Below are positions 14,896-16,952 of a stretch of DNA of 16,952 nt, in pieces. The first letter of the stretch is position 1; every line of letters starts with the position of its first letter. The notes under the pieces are model-generated. The model was given only the letters and a program-made list of their open reading frames with translations, was not told the DNA's origin and did not search any database. Location of the stretch: contig JAHFTN010000016.1 of the NCBI GenBank assembly GCA_023269365.1, forward strand, positions 1-16,952, read 5' to 3'. The DNA is from Chlamydiota bacterium (GTDB taxonomy: Bacteria; Chlamydiota; Chlamydiia; Chlamydiales; Rhabdochlamydiaceae). The position numbers were made by a program, and so were the translations under genes.

Positions 14896-15943
14896 AATGG
14901 TGGCTCTGGAGTGGGTTGCCCCCTTTTGCATACACCTGCTCAATCATGCAAACAGCTCTGCTATTTGTGTCAAAATTCCTTTCATAGATCGCCTTATTGC
15001 AAGAGAGGAAATCCTCAATTGTCCTTTGTTGCAGAAAATTGCCTAAATCTCTCGCCTCTTCCTCCGAAAGAGCAAATCGATCGATCACCTGCTCCTTTGT
15101 ATTTTTAATCGTATAGCCCGTTTTAGTCATCTCCATCAAACCCTCGGTTCCTCGAATGAGATACCCCTCGTATTTAAGACCGTTCGGATAGCGGGCCTTG
15201 CCATAGTGTTCAGAATGGCGATCCACGACCACCGTCCCTTCAAAACCCGGGTAATGAAGGGTTGTTTTTACCCGATCGTCTAACTGCTTCCCTCTTAAAA
15301 CTTCATGGTCGTATTCGAACTGGGCTTCGATAACCTCTGGCACCCCCTCAAAGAGCATGGCCACGACTTGGAACAGGTGGGAGCCCATGTCTAAAGTCGC
15401 TCCTCCTACAGTCTGCTCCCGATCTGCGCGCCACCCAGAAGGGGGCCCGAAAGAAGCGAGATATTGAAAGTCAAACTGTTGAATCTGCCCAATTTTATGT
15501 AGATTTGCTTTGGCATTGAGAAATACAGGAGAAGATCCCCGCTGTGTCAGAGTAAAAATCTTTGTATTTGGATACTGCGCATACAAGTTCAACTCGGCAA
15601 GGGTAAGGGCAAGGGGTTTTTCCTTGAGGATGCAAGGCATCCCCGCTCTTAGAGCGATTAGCGTTGCTTTTGTGAGCAGGTTATGTGGCAATGAAATCAG
15701 TGTCGTCTGAGCCTCTGTCTTTTCGAGAAGCCCTGACAACTCCTCCATCAGATTGCGCGGATGGATAATCGCTGCTCCCCTTATCTCGAGGTCTGGCTTT
15801 TTGCTATTAAATACCTGGCCGACCACCGTTACATTTTCTGCTTTCTGTAGCTTTGAGGCGTATTCCGCAGCCTGCTTTGAGCCTGCTCCCACCATGAAAA
15901 TTCGTGCGGCCGCCGGTAGAGAAACCTGTACAATTGAACTCAT
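14894..15943 (-). CDS. Gfo/Idh/MocA-family oxidoreductase
   Basis: 349 aa. The N-terminal Rossmann part begins ARIFMVGAGSKQAAEYA (residues 13-29). The glycine fingerprint is incomplete: the third small residue is Gln24. The family's catalytic and nucleotide-contact motif appears as KEKPLAL (107-113). GGATLDMGSHLFQ (180-192) carries the Asp185 and His189 typical of the catalytic C-terminal domain, preceded by GPPSGWRADRE. The family oxidises or reduces sugar alcohols and similar compounds with NAD(P). The substrate cannot be read here. GAGGATTT just upstream supports the ATG at 15943. It is divergent from the NrtR-type regulator with two shared operator candidates between, so it is the most likely target of that regulator. 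A terminator-like hairpin overlaps its stop. Confidence 0.85.
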   Translation of the reverse strand: MSSIVQVSLPAAARIFMVGAGSKQAAEYASKLQKAENVTVVGQVFNSKKPDLEIRGAAIIHPRNLMEELSGLLEKTEAQTTLISLPHNLLTKATLIALRAGMPCILKEKPLALTLAELNLYAQYPNTKIFTLTQRGSSPVFLNAKANLHKIGQIQQFDFQYLASFGPPSGWRADREQTVGGATLDMGSHLFQVVAMLFEGVPEVIEAQFEYDHEVLRGKQLDDRVKTTLHYPGFEGTVVVDRHSEHYGKARYPNGLKYEGYLIRGTEGLMEMTKTGYTIKNTKEQVIDRFALSEEEARDLGNFLQQRTIEDFLSCNKAIYERNFDTNSRAVCMIEQVYAKGGNPLQSHH

Positions 15944-16001
15944 AAATCCTCACTTTTATTGTTAATAATTTCTTTGCGTTTTCTAGTCTTTTTCCACCCA
16001 T

Positions 16002-16022
16002 TTAGTGTAATTACTACACTTT
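16002..16022. promoter_or_regulatory. Operator candidate 1 (TTAGTGT-N7-ACACTTT)
   Basis: This is an imperfect 21-bp palindrome with a perfect core, AGTGTA-N5-TACACT (16004-16020). It lies in the divergent region on the oxidoreductase side and shares its half-site TTAGTGT with operator 2. The two centres are 54 bp apart, about five helix turns, so they sit on nearly the same face. Confidence 0.65.
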
Positions 16023-16048
16023 ATACCATTTTTCCCTATTTCCAGGAA
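16020..16048 (-). promoter_or_regulatory. Candidate promoter of the oxidoreductase gene
   Basis: On the minus strand TATAAA (16020-16025) is a good -10 box. TTCCTG (16043-16048) is a weak -35 at 17-bp spacing. Operator 1 begins at the -10 box and covers the expected transcription start, which fits repression. Confidence 0.35.
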
Positions 16049-16067
16049 AGGGAATTTAGTGTAAAAT
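16039..16067 (+). promoter_or_regulatory. Candidate promoter of the NrtR-type regulator
   Basis: TTTCCA (16039-16044) and TAAAAT (16062-16067) are spaced by 17 bp. The -10 box lies inside operator 2, so the regulator could block its own transcription. Confidence 0.45.
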
Positions 16068-16076
16068 AAACACTAA
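16056..16076. promoter_or_regulatory. Operator candidate 2 (TTAGTGT-N7-ACACTAA)
   Basis: This is a perfect palindrome with 7-bp arms and an AT-only 7-bp centre, 20 bp before the regulator start codon. It repeats the half-site of operator 1 and covers the likely -10 box of the regulator gene. It is a strong candidate autoregulatory site. Confidence 0.75.
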
Positions 16077-16095
16077 TAAGGAAAATCGAGTAAAA

Positions 16096-16776
16096 ATGGA
16101 CTTATTGAAGGGAAGAGATCGGTATCCGATCTCCGTAGACAGCGCCGTTTTTGGCTATACAGAAGGGGAGTTAAAAATTGCCTTGATAAAGAGGAAAACT
16201 CCCCCTTTTTTGGGGATGTGGGCGGTTCCCGGTGGGTTTATGGAAGGGGATGAAACGGTCGAGGAGACGGCCCTTCGCGAGCTCGAAGAAGAGACAGGGA
16301 TCAAAAAGGTCTATCTCGAGCAGTTCCACGTCTTTAGCAAGCGAGGAAGGGACCCACGAGGGCCAACCCTAACCATTGCCCTTTTTGCTCTAATCCGCTC
16401 CGATCAGTGCTCACTTTTCGCCTCGGGAGATGCAAGCCTTGCCAAATGGTGGCCCGTCCATGCCCTTCCTCCCCTCGCCTTCGACCACGACCAGATCTGC
16501 CAGCTAGCCCTCGAATCTCTCAGAGAGGCCTTCGAGCTCCGCCCCTTAGCCTTCGAGCTCCTTCCTCCCCTTTTCACCCTCTATCAGCTGCAAGACATCT
16601 ACGCGCAGGTCTTGGGGGTAGCCATTGACAAGCGGAATTTCCGAAAAAAGGCACAAAAGACCCACTCCATCCGCCCCTCTGGGAAAAAGACAGTGCATGC
16701 AAAGCACCGCCCCGCGATGCTTTACTATTACGACCCCAAATATCAGGCGAAATTCACAAAAGAGGATGTGCTGTAA
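16096..16776 (+). CDS. NrtR-type transcriptional regulator (Nudix domain plus winged helix)
   Basis: 226 aa. The N-terminal Nudix domain (residues ~10-140) carries a full Nudix box, Gx5Ex7REUxEExGU, at 47-69 (GFMEGDE, then RELEEETGI), so hydrolase activity is possible. The C-terminal winged-helix part (~148-215) shows PLAFELLPPLFTLYQLQDIY, then DKRNFRKK (178-185) and a wing ending in KHRPAMLYYYDPKY, the layout of NrtR regulators. Known NrtR proteins control NAD synthesis or sugar genes and sense ADP-ribose-like ligands. No NAD gene is seen here, so the local target is probably the divergent oxidoreductase. Two TTAGTGT palindromes lie upstream. A GAG lies 5 nt before the ATG, with AAGGA further upstream. 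A plain Nudix hydrolase is the alternative. Confidence 0.85.
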   Translation: MDLLKGRDRYPISVDSAVFGYTEGELKIALIKRKTPPFLGMWAVPGGFMEGDETVEETALRELEEETGIKKVYLEQFHVFSKRGRDPRGPTLTIALFALIRSDQCSLFASGDASLAKWWPVHALPPLAFDHDQICQLALESLREAFELRPLAFELLPPLFTLYQLQDIYAQVLGVAIDKRNFRKKAQKTHSIRPSGKKTVHAKHRPAMLYYYDPKYQAKFTKEDVL

Positions 16777-16952
16777 TTACGCAAGCAAGGGAGTCACTCC
16801 TTGGTTAAAGCGCAATGATGGTATGCTCCTTGAAGCCTTTAAGAACTTTTGGGGTGTATTCCTACTGCAACTCCTATGTAGTATGATGAAAGGAGGTTGC
16901 AAAAGAATTCTGGAAGTATACTTTCCTCGTTAAACATTATTCCAAATGATAG
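16777..16952. other. Non-coding right edge
   Basis: No gene is recognised. A compact imperfect palindrome (CAAGGGAGT/ACTCCTTG, 16786-16803) follows the regulator stop, but it has almost no loop and no T-run, so it is a doubtful terminator. A second weak hairpin pairs GCAACTCCT (16867-16875) with AGGAGGTTGC (16891-16900) with one bulge. A reading frame up to 16933 is open but has no recognisable product. Confidence 0.4.

Noticed and set aside
14697..14897. 66-codon + strand reading frame over the third element copy
   Set aside because: Same reason: the stem covariation, not the peptide, is what is conserved.
16625..16933. Reading frame running past the regulator gene to the right edge
   Set aside because: Most of it overlaps the regulator in another frame, and the tail has no recognisable product.
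1..16952. tRNA or rRNA genes
   Set aside because: No cloverleaf with a T-loop and CCA-like end, and no ribosomal RNA core sequence, was seen in the gaps.

Overview
The window looks like a chromosomal segment of a chlamydia-like bacterium, probably one of the environmental lineages outside Chlamydiaceae. The main reason is a minus-strand replication block, dciA(DUF721)-gyrB-gyrA-tmk-holB, whose order I recall from Chlamydia genomes (around CT187-CT191), together with chlamydia-like wording around the GyrA active site. The order is read from the sequence. The taxonomic placement is inference, because I could not run a search.

Layout. Positions 1-290 are intergenic and packed with repeats: a 37-pair hairpin, a repeat fragment and a decayed structured element. 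Next come a large membrane-anchored AsmA/TamB-like protein (321-4151, +) and an APC-family amino-acid permease (4163-5569, +). These meet, tail to tail with a 2-bp gap, a minus-strand pair: a fatty-acid desaturase with a helical C-terminal extension (5572-6675) and, upstream of it, a CutA-like protein (6715-7035). A 274-bp gap (7036-7309) holds a complete ~164-bp structured repeat and a 30-bp palindrome that ends on the holB stop. The replication block fills 7310-14173. A second repeat-rich gap (14174-14893) holds a 184-bp palindromic MITE-like element flanked by exact 10-bp direct repeats, inserted into the end of another copy of the ~164-bp element. Last come a Gfo/Idh/MocA-type oxidoreductase (14894-15943, -) and, divergent from it, an NrtR-type Nudix plus winged-helix regulator (16096-16776, +). 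Two palindromic operator candidates lie between them.

How the genes work together. The five-gene block supplies DNA supercoiling (GyrAB), helicase loading (DciA), dTMP phosphorylation (Tmk) and the clamp loader (HolB). Overlaps and short gaps suggest one transcript. The Nudix regulator probably represses itself and the oxidoreductase through the two operators.

The most unusual content is not protein-coding. The ~164-bp family has two complete copies and one remnant here. Between the two complete copies, seven base pairs in two nested stems have changed on both sides so that pairing stays perfect, while several stretches outside these stems are nearly identical. That is the pattern expected of a conserved nucleic-acid fold (structured RNA or folded mobile DNA). 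No tRNA, rRNA, CRISPR array or intact transposase was seen.
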